From: Flavipsychrobacter sp.
Lineage (GTDB): Bacteria > Bacteroidota > Bacteroidia > Chitinophagales > Chitinophagaceae
Direction of reading: 5' to 3'
NCBI GenBank assembly: GCA_031292525.1
Contig: JARLGY010000037.1
Location: 186,001-250,000 of the forward strand
DNA length: 64,000 nt
Part shown: positions 34,899 to 45,867 of the stretch, one piece after another
How positions within the stretch are numbered: the stretch's first letter is position 1
How the letters are laid out: the number at the start of each line of letters is the position of its first letter
The notes under the pieces: model-generated
Database searches by the model: none
Told to the model about the DNA's origin: nothing
The model's input: only the letters and a program-made list of their open reading frames with translations
Position numbers and translations under genes: made by a program

Positions 34899-35525
34899 AT
34901 GGTTTTTTCCTCGAAGTTGATAGAAGATGCGGTGCAGGAGTTTGCCCTGCTACCGGGTATAGGCAAGAAAACCGCACTGCGGCTGGTGCTGCAGTTGCTG
35001 AAAATGGATGAGCAGGATGTGGATGCTTTCACCACCGCTGTGGGCCGCATGCGGCATGAAGTGCAATTTTGCAAAATATGCCACAACGTAGCCGATACTG
35101 AAGTATGCATGATATGTGTGAACCGTGCACGTAACAGTACACAGGTATGTGTGGTAGAAACCATACGCGATGTAATTGCAATAGAAAGTACACAGCAATA
35201 CAATGGGCTATACCATGTGCTTGGCGGCATTTTAAGCCCGCTAGACGGCATAGGCCCGGGGCAACTATATATTAACACCCTACACGACAGGGTGAAGAAT
35301 AACGGGGTAGAAGAACTGATAATGGCATTGAGCCCCACAATAGAAGGAGATACTACCGTTTACTACATAGCCAGGCAACTAAAAGACCTGCCTGTACGCA
35401 TAACTACCATAGCCCGCGGCATAGCATTTGGGGGCGAACTTGAATACGCAGATGAAATGACCCTGGCCCGCAGTATAGCCAAACGGCTACCTATTGAGAA
35501 CTATGTGAACTCGGCAGGAAGTTAA
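34899..35525 (+). CDS. recR: Recombination protein RecR
   Basis: 208 aa from MVFSSKLIED (34899); the frame opens at 34851 inside the preceding terminator, so that Met is rejected. Helix-hairpin-helix LLPGIGKKTALRL (residues 17-29), zinc finger C58/C61/C70/C73 (CKIC, CMIC) and a Toprim domain starting VCVVET with LHVLGG-like YHVLGGILSPLDGIGP follow. RecR works with RecF/RecO in loading RecA on gaps. Normal length. Confidence 0.96.
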   Translation: MVFSSKLIEDAVQEFALLPGIGKKTALRLVLQLLKMDEQDVDAFTTAVGRMRHEVQFCKICHNVADTEVCMICVNRARNSTQVCVVETIRDVIAIESTQQYNGLYHVLGGILSPLDGIGPGQLYINTLHDRVKNNGVEELIMALSPTIEGDTTVYYIARQLKDLPVRITTIARGIAFGGELEYADEMTLARSIAKRLPIENYVNSAGS

Positions 35526-35699
35526 CACAATTGCACAGTATGGAATGAATAGATGGTGGTTGATTTGTATCTTGAGCATCATGCAATACAGGAAAGTGAG
35601 TTGCTGTAATTCTTATTGATTGTGCGTAAGGCATGGTTTTGTCATGAAGTTTTGCAACATGGCAGGTGAGACTGGTTTTAGAATTTATTCGGACAAACT

Positions 35700-37694
35700 A
35701 TGCAATTAAAATCGGGTTCAGACCACTTTACCAAACTATCTTATGGCGGGTTGCTGGTTGCGTTGGGCATTATTTATGGCGATATAGGCACATCGCCGCT
35801 CTATACCTTCCAGACTATTATCCGCGATGGAGGCTCTGCTTCGTATCACCTTATTTTTGGCGCCATATCCTGTGTGTTCTGGACGCTTACCTTGCAAACC
35901 ACATTTAAGTATATTATCATCACCCTGCAGGCCGATAACAAGGGCGAGGGGGGCATATTCTCCCTGTACGCACTGGTAAAGCAATATGGCAAATACCTGG
36001 TGTACCCCGCCATAATAGGCGCAGGTACATTGCTGGCCGATGGCATCATTACCCCACCCATTACCGTAACATCGGCCATTGAAGGACTTAACGGAGTGAA
36101 GGGATTGGAGCATATAATAATACCGGGCAGCCACCTGGTAATGGGTATAGTACTAGGCATACTGGTATTGCTATTTATCTTTCAGCGGTTTGGTACCAAT
36201 ATAGTTGGGGCTGCATTTGGGCCGGTAATGTTGTTGTGGTTCCTGATGCTGGGCATCCTGGGCTTTAACCAGGTAGCGCAATACCCGCAGATACTTAAGG
36301 CGCTAAACCCTTACTATGCATATGAGTTGCTTACTGCATACCCAAAAAGTTTCTGGCTCCTGGGCGCTGTGTTTCTGTGTACTACAGGTGCCGAGGCTTT
36401 ATACTCAGATCTAGGCCACTGTGGCAGGAAAAACATACGCATCAGCTGGATATTTGTAAAAACCACCCTAGTACTCAACTACCTGGGCCAGGGAGCATGG
36501 ATGATGATGCAACACCAGGGCAGACTGGCAGACGGCATTAACCCTTTCTTTGAGATAGTGCCCAAGGGCTTTCTGCTCCCTAGCATCATACTGGCTACAA
36601 TGGCATCTATAATTGCCAGCCAGGCCCTAATAAGTGGTTCTTTTACTCTTATTAGCGAGGCCATAAGTCTGGGCTTCTGGCCACGGGTACGGGTGAAGCA
36701 CCCTACCAACATAAGGGGGCAGATATACATACCCAGCATCAACTTCATACTGTTGGTGGGGTGCATATTGGTAGTGTTGTACTTCCGCACCTCTGAAAAC
36801 ATGACAGCCGCCTATGGATTTAGTATAACTGTAGCCATGCTCATGACCACAATACTGGTGTACTACTTCCTCCGGTATGTAAAAAAATATCCACTGGTTT
36901 TGGTGATACTTATACTTGTAGTATTCTTAAGTGTAGAATGCTCATTTTTTGTAGCCAACGTGGTGAAGCTACTGAAGCGCTTATTCTTCCTGGTATTTGA
37001 AATAGGATTGATAGGCACTATGTACATTATGTATAACGCCAGGCAGATCAACCAACGCTACCGGAGAATGGAAAACCTGAAAGACTATTTCCCCATGTTT
37101 GAGCAATTGAGCAATGATAAAGAAATACCATTGTTTGCCAGCAACGCCATATTCCTTACTACAGCCTCAGAAGTTTATGAAGTAGAGGATAAAGTCATCG
37201 TATCCATATTCAATGGCAAACCTAAACGTGCCGATATATATTGGTTTGTACACATAGAGCGCACCAATGAGCCCTATACTCTCGATTATTGTGTACATGA
37301 ATTGAAAAAGGATAAGATCATTAAGCTGGAATTCAGCCTTGGATTTAGAATATACCCCAGACTGAACTTATTCTTTAAACGTGCAATACATGAGATGATT
37401 GCTAACGATCAACTACATGTGAATGTGAAATACCCTGTACTAGACAGAGGGGAACTAGGTGGCGATTTTATGTTTGTGTTGCTAAAGAATTTTTTATCTA
37501 AGGACAATGAAATAAAGGGGCGGAACGGATTTATACTTAAGAGCTACTATGCTATACAAAGCATTGCAGAAACGGATGAAAACGCGCTTGGGCTAGACCC
37601 AACAGAAACATGCGTAGAGCAAGTGCCTATTGTAATAACACCTGTAGTGAATTTACCACTGAAGTGTACTTACTTTAAGATATACGAGACCTAA
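35700..37694 (+). CDS. kup: Kup-type potassium uptake transporter
   Basis: 664 aa, K+/H+ symporter of the KUP/HAK/KT family. The first helix holds the GIIYGDIGTSPLYT signature (residues 22-35), followed by GEGGIFSLYALVK, and LLADGIITPPITV near 105; about 12 membrane helices run to residue 450, then a cytoplasmic C-terminal domain of about 210 residues. The 175-bp leader shows no gene or riboswitch that I recognise. Converges with the giant T9SS gene at 37775. Confidence 0.95.
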   Translation: MQLKSGSDHFTKLSYGGLLVALGIIYGDIGTSPLYTFQTIIRDGGSASYHLIFGAISCVFWTLTLQTTFKYIIITLQADNKGEGGIFSLYALVKQYGKYLVYPAIIGAGTLLADGIITPPITVTSAIEGLNGVKGLEHIIIPGSHLVMGIVLGILVLLFIFQRFGTNIVGAAFGPVMLLWFLMLGILGFNQVAQYPQILKALNPYYAYELLTAYPKSFWLLGAVFLCTTGAEALYSDLGHCGRKNIRISWIFVKTTLVLNYLGQGAWMMMQHQGRLADGINPFFEIVPKGFLLPSIILATMASIIASQALISGSFTLISEAISLGFWPRVRVKHPTNIRGQIYIPSINFILLVGCILVVLYFRTSENMTAAYGFSITVAMLMTTILVYYFLRYVKKYPLVLVILILVVFLSVECSFFVANVVKLLKRLFFLVFEIGLIGTMYIMYNARQINQRYRRMENLKDYFPMFEQLSNDKEIPLFASNAIFLTTASEVYEVEDKVIVSIFNGKPKRADIYWFVHIERTNEPYTLDYCVHELKKDKIIKLEFSLGFRIYPRLNLFFKRAIHEMIANDQLHVNVKYPVLDRGELGGDFMFVLLKNFLSKDNEIKGRNGFILKSYYAIQSIAETDENALGLDPTETCVEQVPIVITPVVNLPLKCTYFKIYET

Positions 37695-37774
37695 GCTATG
37701 CAGCTATTAAATATAGCTTATTTGCCTTTAAAGATACGGACAAGTGTAAGAAATCCATCAAAAGAGAAGGCCGA

Positions 37775-40700
37775 CTACTGCACTACAAGGCGTTTTGTTA
37801 CAGATATTTCTCCACACTTTAGTGTAACTATATAGACACCTGTAGCAAGATCATTAACAGGAATATTCACCTTACCATTTTTCATATTACCCAATGCTAT
37901 TTTGTAAACCTCTTGCCCTACCATATTCACAATCCGTATAGCAGTGTTGCCTGCCTGTGGTGCACTAAAACTCACAGTAAATGCATTGGTAGCAGGGTTA
38001 GGTACTAACTCTACATTAATTAATGAATTTGAATTTATATTAGGCACACTCACATTACCAGCGCTGTTCAATTCAAAACGATTGTTGCCTTGTGATGCCG
38101 TATCTGAAGTTACGATGAAATCGTATTGAGTACCCAACTGTAAAGCCTGTAACTTATTCAGGTATTTATCGTGCAGGTATAGCTGTGCACTTGATGGCAA
38201 TGTAAAATCGTCTACCCTTATTGAGTAAGCCATTGCAGTATCAGTAGCCAATCCAAGTTTTATAACCTGCCCCGATACAAATGGTCTTACATCTATAGAA
38301 AGCGCTTTATTGTCGGAAGAAAGCGTATTAAAATCCAGGTCAGGATTATTCAGTTTCTGATCGTCCAGAGCGTCATAAGCATCTGAAGATTGTGCATTAA
38401 AGAATATCAGCAGCCTATCCCATGAGAGCGAGTCATTGCTGCTTAATATACGCAACTGCACTACATCATCTCCAAAACCTGAAGTTGTTTTGAAGAGATT
38501 GCCTGATGCAGCAGCGGTCGTTTTATCAGACTCATGAAACGTAATAGTGTTATTGGTATTAGCAGAACAAGTAGTGAAAAATGCACTGTATGCCGGCAAT
38601 ATATAGGAGAAACTGAAAGGCTGGTCTACATATGCACCTTCGGTGCCTTGGTTTGGATCCCACACTGCGAAATTTGCACCAATCGAGCTGCCCCTTAATG
38701 TCCGGCTAAGATCTATGTTACTGGCGTAAGGGTTACCAATAAAATTGTATCCATAGTTTGTATTCGTCTTGCAGGTTACCACCTGGTCGCACTCATTAAC
38801 AGGGCCCGTCATTTTTAAAGTAATAGGATCTGGCACGCATACGGCACAACCTAACCCCTGCCCTTTACTTCCCCTTATGAACAACCTCAGTCCTTCATAT
38901 GGATCCCACGCATTATTACCAGCATCATCGGTGTTAGTATAAGGTATCCAACCAGTATTATCATTTACGCCCGATCCGTTACCGGTAAGCGTATTGTACC
39001 AGAAAGCCGACGGATTGTTTGTAGTAGTAGGCGTGAAACCATTAACGGCGCCACCCTGCCCGGTGATATCAACATATGGTGTAAGTTGATTTAGGCCGAT
39101 GGACGAGCTGAAAGGATGTGCCATAAAACGGAATGCTCTGCGAGAACCGTGTATCCATTTATCGCAAGTAACCTGGCCCGATATATAATTGCAAGAATTA
39201 TTGCTGGCAAGTATAGATGCGGTTCCTGTAGAGTCTGACAATAACTCAAGCCCTCCATATATGTGAAGTGTGCCTAAGGCCGGAGTATAGGTTTTGCCAA
39301 TATGGAGTGTATCTCCTGTATAAATGTTAGCGCCACAACTATTGTTCAATACAAAATTATCGATCTTGCCACTTGCATATATTGCAGCACAAGTAGTACC
39401 CAACAAACTCACTGGTCCACAACCATTTATATTGCCTACCAGGTACATATCTCCGTTAACCCCCAGGCTGCCAGAACAATTTACAGTTACACTACTACCA
39501 GAATCTATCTTGAGCGTACTTACAGACTGGGGGCCGGTAACAGAAGGCACACAAGGAGATGGGAATGGTATATGAACAGATATAGTTGCGTATGGCACAA
39601 AGCCGCAGCTCCAGTTGGCTGGGTTGTTCCAGTTGGTATCAGCATTACATTGCCATACCGCCTCAGGATTAACCATTACATATACAGATGTAGCAGCAGA
39701 AGCACCACAACTATAAACACTGGAGGCCGTTACCGAAATATTACCTGAGGTTGCTGTAGTGCTAAAGTTTACTGATATACTATTGCCCGCCCCCGCAAAC
39801 GTTGCGCCAGTACCGGTATAGCTCCAGCTATATGTTACACTAGTATCATTAGGCACACTATATGTTACATTGGTTTGTCCTTGCAATACAGTGGTTGCTG
39901 AAGTCGTGATAGCGCCTGGTGATGCTGGAGCGATAGCATAATTATAAGTGGCTGCGTTTGTAGTTTGGCTGCCGCATGCATTTGAAAATATAGCCCGGTA
40001 TTGGTAACCATTTTTATTTACGTCGCCCGCAAAACTATAGGTGTAAGCAGTATCTATAATATTTGTCCATGTAGCGCCATGGTTTGTACTTACCTGCCAC
40101 TGAATGGCTGGCATTGGTGTGCCTGAGGCTGACGCGGTAAAAGAAACAGCACTACCTCCGCACGATGCTGCATTTGCCGGATCAACTGTAACAACAGGTG
40201 CATGGCCAATGGTCAGCACAGCTGCAGCAGTGGTATCTGTGCCGCAGGTGTTAGTATATATTACCCTGTACTCATAGCCATCCTGGGCGGTGGTTGCGGT
40301 GAAAGAATAAGCATTAGTAGTTTGCCCAGCTATATTGGCCCAGCTACTTCCGTGATCTATACTTTGTTGCCACTGTGCTGTGGGTACCGGATAACCAGTT
40401 GCCGAAGAGGAAAATGAAGCCGTACCACCCGGGCAAACAGTAACAGAAAGTGGTGGCGTGGTTAACGATCTCGGCGCACCTATAAATACCAACACACTGT
40501 CTGTTCTACCACAACCTGTGCTATCAGTAACTGTAAACTTGTATTCGGTAGTTAACGTAGGTGAGGCAGTTGTTGATGCACAAGTGCCGCAGGTAAGGGT
40601 GGATACGGGAGTCCAGCTATACGACAATGGCGTATTACCCCCTGTTGCTATAGCATGCAGCATTACAGAACCCGTCTGACAAATAGTATCATTTGCAGCA

Positions 40701-41629
40701 TGGGCAACAGTAAGGTTAGATATTATTATTTGGGTAGCCAACGTATCGGGGCATCCGTAGCCATTGTAAGGCGTGCAAATAACATGGTAGGTAGATGTAA
40801 TACCGGGGGTGGCAAAGGTTGTAGTATCACCAGAACCTACTATACTTGAATAATCTGAATTGTACCACGTATAAGCTTGAAACCCAGGCGGAGCATAAAG
40901 TGTAGTATTGCCGCTATAGGCACACTTATAGATCGTAGCTTTAAACAGGCCACAAGACATGTCTATATATCCGTAACCAAAGTGACCCCCCAAACCACAA
41001 TCAGTGCGCGTAAACACCACATGCACTGTTTTGCCTGCATAACCCGATAGGTTAATAGCTGCAAGAGACCATGGTTTATAGAAGACGTCGCTTCCTACAC
41101 CCGAAGATATAAACCCAGGTAATGAACCTGCAACGTAAGAAAAAGTACCACAAGGTATTGGGTTGCCTGTAGCAGAGTCATATGTATTTACATTAAAGCG
41201 GGGTTGCAGGTCAGGAGAGTGCCCTGGGTCCTGGAGCACTATAGCATAACGATACACCAGGGAATAATCATCAACAGTTACAGGGACATGCACCCAAAAA
41301 TCAGCCCTGTCTGCATTGTAATTGATGGAGTCATCGCCGATCTTCATGGAGTAAGCGCCGCCATCAGGTGAAAGAATTGGGAACAAACCGTATTTATCCA
41401 ACGCGCCACCATAGGTTAATGATAGAAAACCGTTGGAAGCTGCCACTGTTTCAGGAATATCAATATCAGAGGGTAATGAAGTGGCACTTGTGCCATAAAA
41501 GTATCCATGATAAAAAGACCAACCAACAGTATTGCCATTTTCAAAATCCATATTTGGATCGCACGTAACAGACTGAGCTATGGCAGAAGCCGATAAAAAA
41601 GTGAAAATAATAAGTAACAGTCGCTTCAT
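37775..41629 (-). CDS. Giant T9SS surface protein A (CBM-like/Ig-like)
   Basis: 1284 aa from MKRLLLIIFTFLSASAIAQ (41629); the frame opens at 41740. Domain order by eye: signal peptide; about residues 20-260, a jelly-roll-like region starting CDPNMDFENGNT with WSFYHG and GHFGYGYIDMSCG; a Cys-rich Ig-like stretch (about 260-390); two Ig-like repeats each with QWQxSxDxGxxWxNI (about 390-580); a YSWSYTGTGATF PKD-like repeat; then the shared module from WQCNADTNWNNPANWSCGFVP to TFHESDKT; and a T9SS type A domain ending VTKRLVVQ. It aligns over its full length with the next gene (41963). It is likely a surface adhesin or matrix protein (inference). Confidence 0.85.
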   Translation of the reverse strand: MKRLLLIIFTFLSASAIAQSVTCDPNMDFENGNTVGWSFYHGYFYGTSATSLPSDIDIPETVAASNGFLSLTYGGALDKYGLFPILSPDGGAYSMKIGDDSINYNADRADFWVHVPVTVDDYSLVYRYAIVLQDPGHSPDLQPRFNVNTYDSATGNPIPCGTFSYVAGSLPGFISSGVGSDVFYKPWSLAAINLSGYAGKTVHVVFTRTDCGLGGHFGYGYIDMSCGLFKATIYKCAYSGNTTLYAPPGFQAYTWYNSDYSSIVGSGDTTTFATPGITSTYHVICTPYNGYGCPDTLATQIIISNLTVAHAANDTICQTGSVMLHAIATGGNTPLSYSWTPVSTLTCGTCASTTASPTLTTEYKFTVTDSTGCGRTDSVLVFIGAPRSLTTPPLSVTVCPGGTASFSSSATGYPVPTAQWQQSIDHGSSWANIAGQTTNAYSFTATTAQDGYEYRVIYTNTCGTDTTAAAVLTIGHAPVVTVDPANAASCGGSAVSFTASASGTPMPAIQWQVSTNHGATWTNIIDTAYTYSFAGDVNKNGYQYRAIFSNACGSQTTNAATYNYAIAPASPGAITTSATTVLQGQTNVTYSVPNDTSVTYSWSYTGTGATFAGAGNSISVNFSTTATSGNISVTASSVYSCGASAATSVYVMVNPEAVWQCNADTNWNNPANWSCGFVPYATISVHIPFPSPCVPSVTGPQSVSTLKIDSGSSVTVNCSGSLGVNGDMYLVGNINGCGPVSLLGTTCAAIYASGKIDNFVLNNSCGANIYTGDTLHIGKTYTPALGTLHIYGGLELLSDSTGTASILASNNSCNYISGQVTCDKWIHGSRRAFRFMAHPFSSSIGLNQLTPYVDITGQGGAVNGFTPTTTNNPSAFWYNTLTGNGSGVNDNTGWIPYTNTDDAGNNAWDPYEGLRLFIRGSKGQGLGCAVCVPDPITLKMTGPVNECDQVVTCKTNTNYGYNFIGNPYASNIDLSRTLRGSSIGANFAVWDPNQGTEGAYVDQPFSFSYILPAYSAFFTTCSANTNNTITFHESDKTTAAASGNLFKTTSGFGDDVVQLRILSSNDSLSWDRLLIFFNAQSSDAYDALDDQKLNNPDLDFNTLSSDNKALSIDVRPFVSGQVIKLGLATDTAMAYSIRVDDFTLPSSAQLYLHDKYLNKLQALQLGTQYDFIVTSDTASQGNNRFELNSAGNVSVPNINSNSLINVELVPNPATNAFTVSFSAPQAGNTAIRIVNMVGQEVYKIALGNMKNGKVNIPVNDLATGVYIVTLKCGEISVTKRLVVQ

Positions 41630-41962
41630 AAATTCTCCTCTATTGGCAGATCGCAAATTCTCCCGGCAGGTATTTCCCGGGGCAGCAGTTTTGTACAAAT
41701 ATATGTACGGGCTTGCTATGTACACGGATTTAGAATACAATTTTTATATAAATCCAGCCTATATCCCTATGCAATACATAGGCCAACGGCATCGGTAAGT
41801 GGTAGTGTCACTAACAAAACGCCAGTGTTAGTTACCGAATAACTACTTTAACAGTAAATACCACATCAAAATACTGATAACACCATATTTATTACTAATA
41901 TTTAACGCAACAGAGCCACCCTAATAGGGTGGCTCTGTATAAACAGTATTAACTAAATCAAA
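41630..41962. other. Gap between giant genes A and B
   Basis: 333 bp without a gene. It holds the terminator of gene B (41911-41937) and TAAC words that are not in the 22-bp phase seen at other promoters of the island. Confidence 0.4.
41911..41937 (-). terminator. Terminator after giant gene B
   Basis: Perfect 12-bp stem CAGAGCCACCCT / AGGGTGGCTCTG with a 3-base loop, downstream of the minus-strand gene at 41963. Confidence 0.85.
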
Positions 41963-44900
41963 CTATTGTTTTACCAGGCGCTTTGTTACAGATATACCGC
42001 CACAGTTGAGTGTAACCAGGTAAATACCAGGAGCAAAACTGCGAACCGGAACAGTCACCTTACCATTCTTCATATTGCCAAGTGCAACATTATAAACATC
42101 CTGACCTATAGCATTCACAATACGTACGGTTGTATTGCCTTCCTGAGGAGCATTGAAATTAATAGCAAAGGCGTCCGTAGCAGGGTTTGGAACCAGTTCT
42201 ACATTGATAGCGCTGCTTGCGTTAACATTCGACACGCTAAGATTTCCTGTAGTATTCAGTTCAAAACGGTTATCACCCTGCGAAGCACTATCAGCTGTTA
42301 CACTAAAGTTGTAATGCATACCTAATTGTAATGGCTGTACTACATTCAGGTATTTATCGTGCAGGTACAATTGGGCGCTTGCAGGTACATTGTAATCATC
42401 AACCCTTATAGAGTAAGACAATAAAGTATCTGTTGCCAAACCTAATTTGATAACTTGTCCGGCCTCATAAGGACGTACATCTATAGACAACTGGTGGTTA
42501 TCTGAAGAGTAAGTGTAGAAATCCAGATCAGGGTTATTTAATTTCTGACCATCCAATTGATCATAAGTATCGTAAGACTGACCATTGAAGAATATTAGCA
42601 ACCTATCCCATGAAAGTGAATCGTTATTGCTTAGGATACGTAACTGCACCACATTGCTACCATAACCAGAAGTTGTTTTGAACAGGTTGCCTGTTGCAGC
42701 TGAATTTGTTTTATCAGACTCGTGGAAGGTAATGGTGTTGTTTGTGTTTGCAGTGTTGGTTACAAAGAACGCACTATAAGCAGGCAGAATATAAGAGAAT
42801 GCAAATGGCTGATCTACATAAGCACCTTCAGTACCCTGGTTGGGATCCCAAACTGCGAAGTTAGGGCCTACAGAGCTACCTCTCAATGTAGTGCTCAGGT
42901 CTATATTACTTGCATAAGGATTACCTACAAAATTATAACCATAGTTACTGTTGGTCTGGCAAGATACCACCTGGTCGCATTCGTTAACCGGTCCTGTCAT
43001 TTTGAGTACAACAGGGTTTGGTACACAAATAGCACAACCTAAACCCTGACCTTTGCTGCCCCTCATAAACAACCTAAGACCTGTACGTGGATTCCATGCA
43101 TTAGCACCTAAACCATTAGTATTTGTATAAGGTATCCAACCAGTGTTATCATCTACACCAGAACCATTGCCCAAAAGTGTATTGTAAGAGAATGCAGAAG
43201 GGTTGTTGGTAGCAGTTGGTGTGAAACCATTAGCCGCACCACCCTGACCTGTAATATCAAGATACGGGATAAGCTGGTTAAGACCTATAGAAGTGCTGAA
43301 TGGATGGCTAAGGAAACGGAAAGCCCTTGTATGACCATGTATCCATTTATCGCAGGTTACATTACCTACTATGTAGTTGCATGAGTTGCTATTGGAAAGT
43401 ATAGTAGCTGTACCTGTTGAATCAGATAACAACTCAAGACCACCATTTACAGTCATAGTGCCCAAGGTAGGAGTGTATGTATTGCGTATGTGCAAGGTAT
43501 CTCCTGCGTTAATGATACCACCACAGCTATTGTTCAATACAAAGTTGTTTACAATACCCTTACCAAATATGGTTGCACATGTTGTACCATTTATATTAAG
43601 CGGACCACAACCATTTACATTACCATTCAGGTAAAGATCACCATATACATTAAGGCTGCCCGGGCAATTAATATTGATGTTGGTACCAGAGTCAACTTTT
43701 ACAGTGCGTGCATCCTGCGGACCTGTTATAGATGGCTTGCAAGGTGATGTAGCAGGTATGTGTACAGATATTGTAGCATATGGTACAAAACCACAACTCC
43801 AGTTAGCTGGGTTGTTCCAGTTAGTATCCACGTTGCACTGCCATATAGCTTCAGGATTAACTGCGACAGCTATAGACCTTGCAGTAGATGTACCACAACC
43901 AAAAGTTGAAGTTTCTGTTACACTAATACTACCAGCAGTAGCAGTTGTTGAGAAATTAACCGATATACTGTTGCCAGTTCCGGTAAAGGAAGCACCTGTA
44001 CCAGTATAGCTCCAGTTATACGTAACATTTGCAACACTTGGCACTGTATAAACTACGTTGGTCTGACCTTGTAAAACCAAAACAGGAGCTACAGTAAAAG
44101 CCGCTGGCTGAGCAGGAGGATTTGAGAAGTTGTAGGTAGCTGCAGTTGTTGTTTGCGAGCTGCAGGTATTTGTGAATACAGCGCGGTACTGATAGCCATT
44201 CTTAGTAACATCGCCGGTAAAGCCATAAGATGTTGAAGTTGCGCCTGAAATATTGCTCCATGTAGAACCACTATTGGCACTTACCTGCCATTGTACCGTA
44301 GGTGTTGGTGTACCTGTAGAAGCTGCAGTGAAGGTAACAGAGCTGCCACTGCAAGATGCTGCATTAACAGGGTTTGATGTAACAACTGGTGGGTGGTACA
44401 ATGATAATACACCAGCAGCCGTTATAGAAGTACCACATTGGTTAGTATAGACAACACGGTATTGATACCCATCTTGCGATAAAGCTGCGTTAAAAGTATA
44501 TGGAGAGGTTGTCTGGCCAACTATGTTGTTCCACGTAGCACCACTATCGGTACTCAACTGCCATTGTGCAGTTGGTGCAGGATAACCGGTTGCAGAAGAA
44601 GAGAAAGAAACACTGGTACCAGGACAAACTGTATACGAACCGGGAGGTGTAGCCGCAGATGCAGGTGTTTTTACAAATACTAGTACACTATCTACCCTTC
44701 CGCAACCAGAACTATCGGTAACTGATACGGTGTACTGAGTGGTTGATGACGGTGTAGCTGATGGTGTAGAGCAAGTACTGCAATTTAAACCTGTAGTTGG
44801 TAACCAGCTATAAGATAATGCACCATTGCCACCAGTTGCGTTTTCATTTAACGTAACTGAAGTTGTCTGGCAAAGTGTATCATTACTCTGGTGTGTTAAT

Positions 44901-45820
44901 GCAAGATTAGATACGGTGATTTGTGTAGTAAGCGTATCGGGGCAACCATAACCATTATAAGGAGTACAGATAACATGGTAAACAGAGGTAACAGTTGGCG
45001 TAGCAAAAGAAACAGTATCGCCAGTGCCTACTGTAGTTGTGTAGTTTGAGTTATACCATGTATAGGTCTGGAAACCAGGAGGTGCATAAAGTGATGAATT
45101 AGCATTGTAAGAGCATTTTGCAATATTGATCTTGAACAAACCGCAAGTCATGTCTATATAGCCATAACCAAAATGGCCTCCAAGCGCGCAGTCGGTACGT
45201 GTAAACAATACATGTACAGTTTTACCTGCATAGCCCGAAAGATTGATAGCAGCTGTAGCCCAAGGCTTGTAATATACATCACCACCTACATTTGAAACTG
45301 CAAAACCTGGAAGGGAGCCTGCTACATAAGAAAAGTTACCACATGGCACCTGATTGCCTGTAGCAGAATCGTATGTGTTTACATTAAAACGTGGCTGCTG
45401 GTCAGCGGTATGCCCTGGATCTTCCATTACAATAGCATAACGGTATATCAAGGAATAATCATCAACGCCTGCAGGCACATGCACAAAAAACTCAGCTTTA
45501 TCAGAGTTATTATTAACAACGTTGTTACCTACTTTCATAGAGTAGCTTCCACCATCGGGAGCAACAATTGGGAAGTGACCATATTGATCGGTAGCTGTAC
45601 CAGACTCTAGGGCAAGGAAGCCATTTGAACCTGCAACAGTTTCCGGAGTGTTAATGTCACCGGGTAATGATGTAGTACCGGTACCATAAAATAACCCATG
45701 ATAAAATGACCAGTGGCCAGTATTGCCATTTTCGAAATCCATATTCGGATCGCAGGTAATTGACTGTCCATAGGCTGAGGCAGTCAGGCAAGATAATAAA
45801 ATGAGTAGCAGCTTTTTCAT
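41963..45820 (-). CDS. Giant T9SS surface protein B, paralogue of A
   Basis: 1285 aa starting with signal peptide MKKLLLILLSCLTASAYGQ. Same domain order as gene A: CDPNMDFENGNTGHWSFYHG region, Cys-rich Ig-like part, two QWQxSxDSGxTWxNI repeats, PKD-like YNWSYTGTG segment, shared module (WQCNVDTNWNNPANWSCGFVP to TFHESDKT), and T9SS type A end SVTKRLVKQ. Nearly the same length as A, so the tandem duplication included the whole gene. Its codons look more AT-rich than those of A. It lies 47 bases after the small secreted-protein gene at 45868 and probably shares its transcript, with the terminator at 41911 ending it. Confidence 0.87.
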   Translation of the reverse strand: MKKLLLILLSCLTASAYGQSITCDPNMDFENGNTGHWSFYHGLFYGTGTTSLPGDINTPETVAGSNGFLALESGTATDQYGHFPIVAPDGGSYSMKVGNNVVNNNSDKAEFFVHVPAGVDDYSLIYRYAIVMEDPGHTADQQPRFNVNTYDSATGNQVPCGNFSYVAGSLPGFAVSNVGGDVYYKPWATAAINLSGYAGKTVHVLFTRTDCALGGHFGYGYIDMTCGLFKINIAKCSYNANSSLYAPPGFQTYTWYNSNYTTTVGTGDTVSFATPTVTSVYHVICTPYNGYGCPDTLTTQITVSNLALTHQSNDTLCQTTSVTLNENATGGNGALSYSWLPTTGLNCSTCSTPSATPSSTTQYTVSVTDSSGCGRVDSVLVFVKTPASAATPPGSYTVCPGTSVSFSSSATGYPAPTAQWQLSTDSGATWNNIVGQTTSPYTFNAALSQDGYQYRVVYTNQCGTSITAAGVLSLYHPPVVTSNPVNAASCSGSSVTFTAASTGTPTPTVQWQVSANSGSTWSNISGATSTSYGFTGDVTKNGYQYRAVFTNTCSSQTTTAATYNFSNPPAQPAAFTVAPVLVLQGQTNVVYTVPSVANVTYNWSYTGTGASFTGTGNSISVNFSTTATAGSISVTETSTFGCGTSTARSIAVAVNPEAIWQCNVDTNWNNPANWSCGFVPYATISVHIPATSPCKPSITGPQDARTVKVDSGTNININCPGSLNVYGDLYLNGNVNGCGPLNINGTTCATIFGKGIVNNFVLNNSCGGIINAGDTLHIRNTYTPTLGTMTVNGGLELLSDSTGTATILSNSNSCNYIVGNVTCDKWIHGHTRAFRFLSHPFSTSIGLNQLIPYLDITGQGGAANGFTPTATNNPSAFSYNTLLGNGSGVDDNTGWIPYTNTNGLGANAWNPRTGLRLFMRGSKGQGLGCAICVPNPVVLKMTGPVNECDQVVSCQTNSNYGYNFVGNPYASNIDLSTTLRGSSVGPNFAVWDPNQGTEGAYVDQPFAFSYILPAYSAFFVTNTANTNNTITFHESDKTNSAATGNLFKTTSGYGSNVVQLRILSNNDSLSWDRLLIFFNGQSYDTYDQLDGQKLNNPDLDFYTYSSDNHQLSIDVRPYEAGQVIKLGLATDTLLSYSIRVDDYNVPASAQLYLHDKYLNVVQPLQLGMHYNFSVTADSASQGDNRFELNTTGNLSVSNVNASSAINVELVPNPATDAFAINFNAPQEGNTTVRIVNAIGQDVYNVALGNMKNGKVTVPVRSFAPGIYLVTLNCGGISVTKRLVKQ

Positions 45821-45867
45821 ATTTCTATATCTTTTGTAATGGTACTTTAAATGTTTGCGTAATGGGA

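Noticed and set aside
35526-35699. Leader of kup considered for a c-di-AMP type riboswitch or tRNA
   Set aside because: No conserved riboswitch core or cloverleaf could be found by eye.
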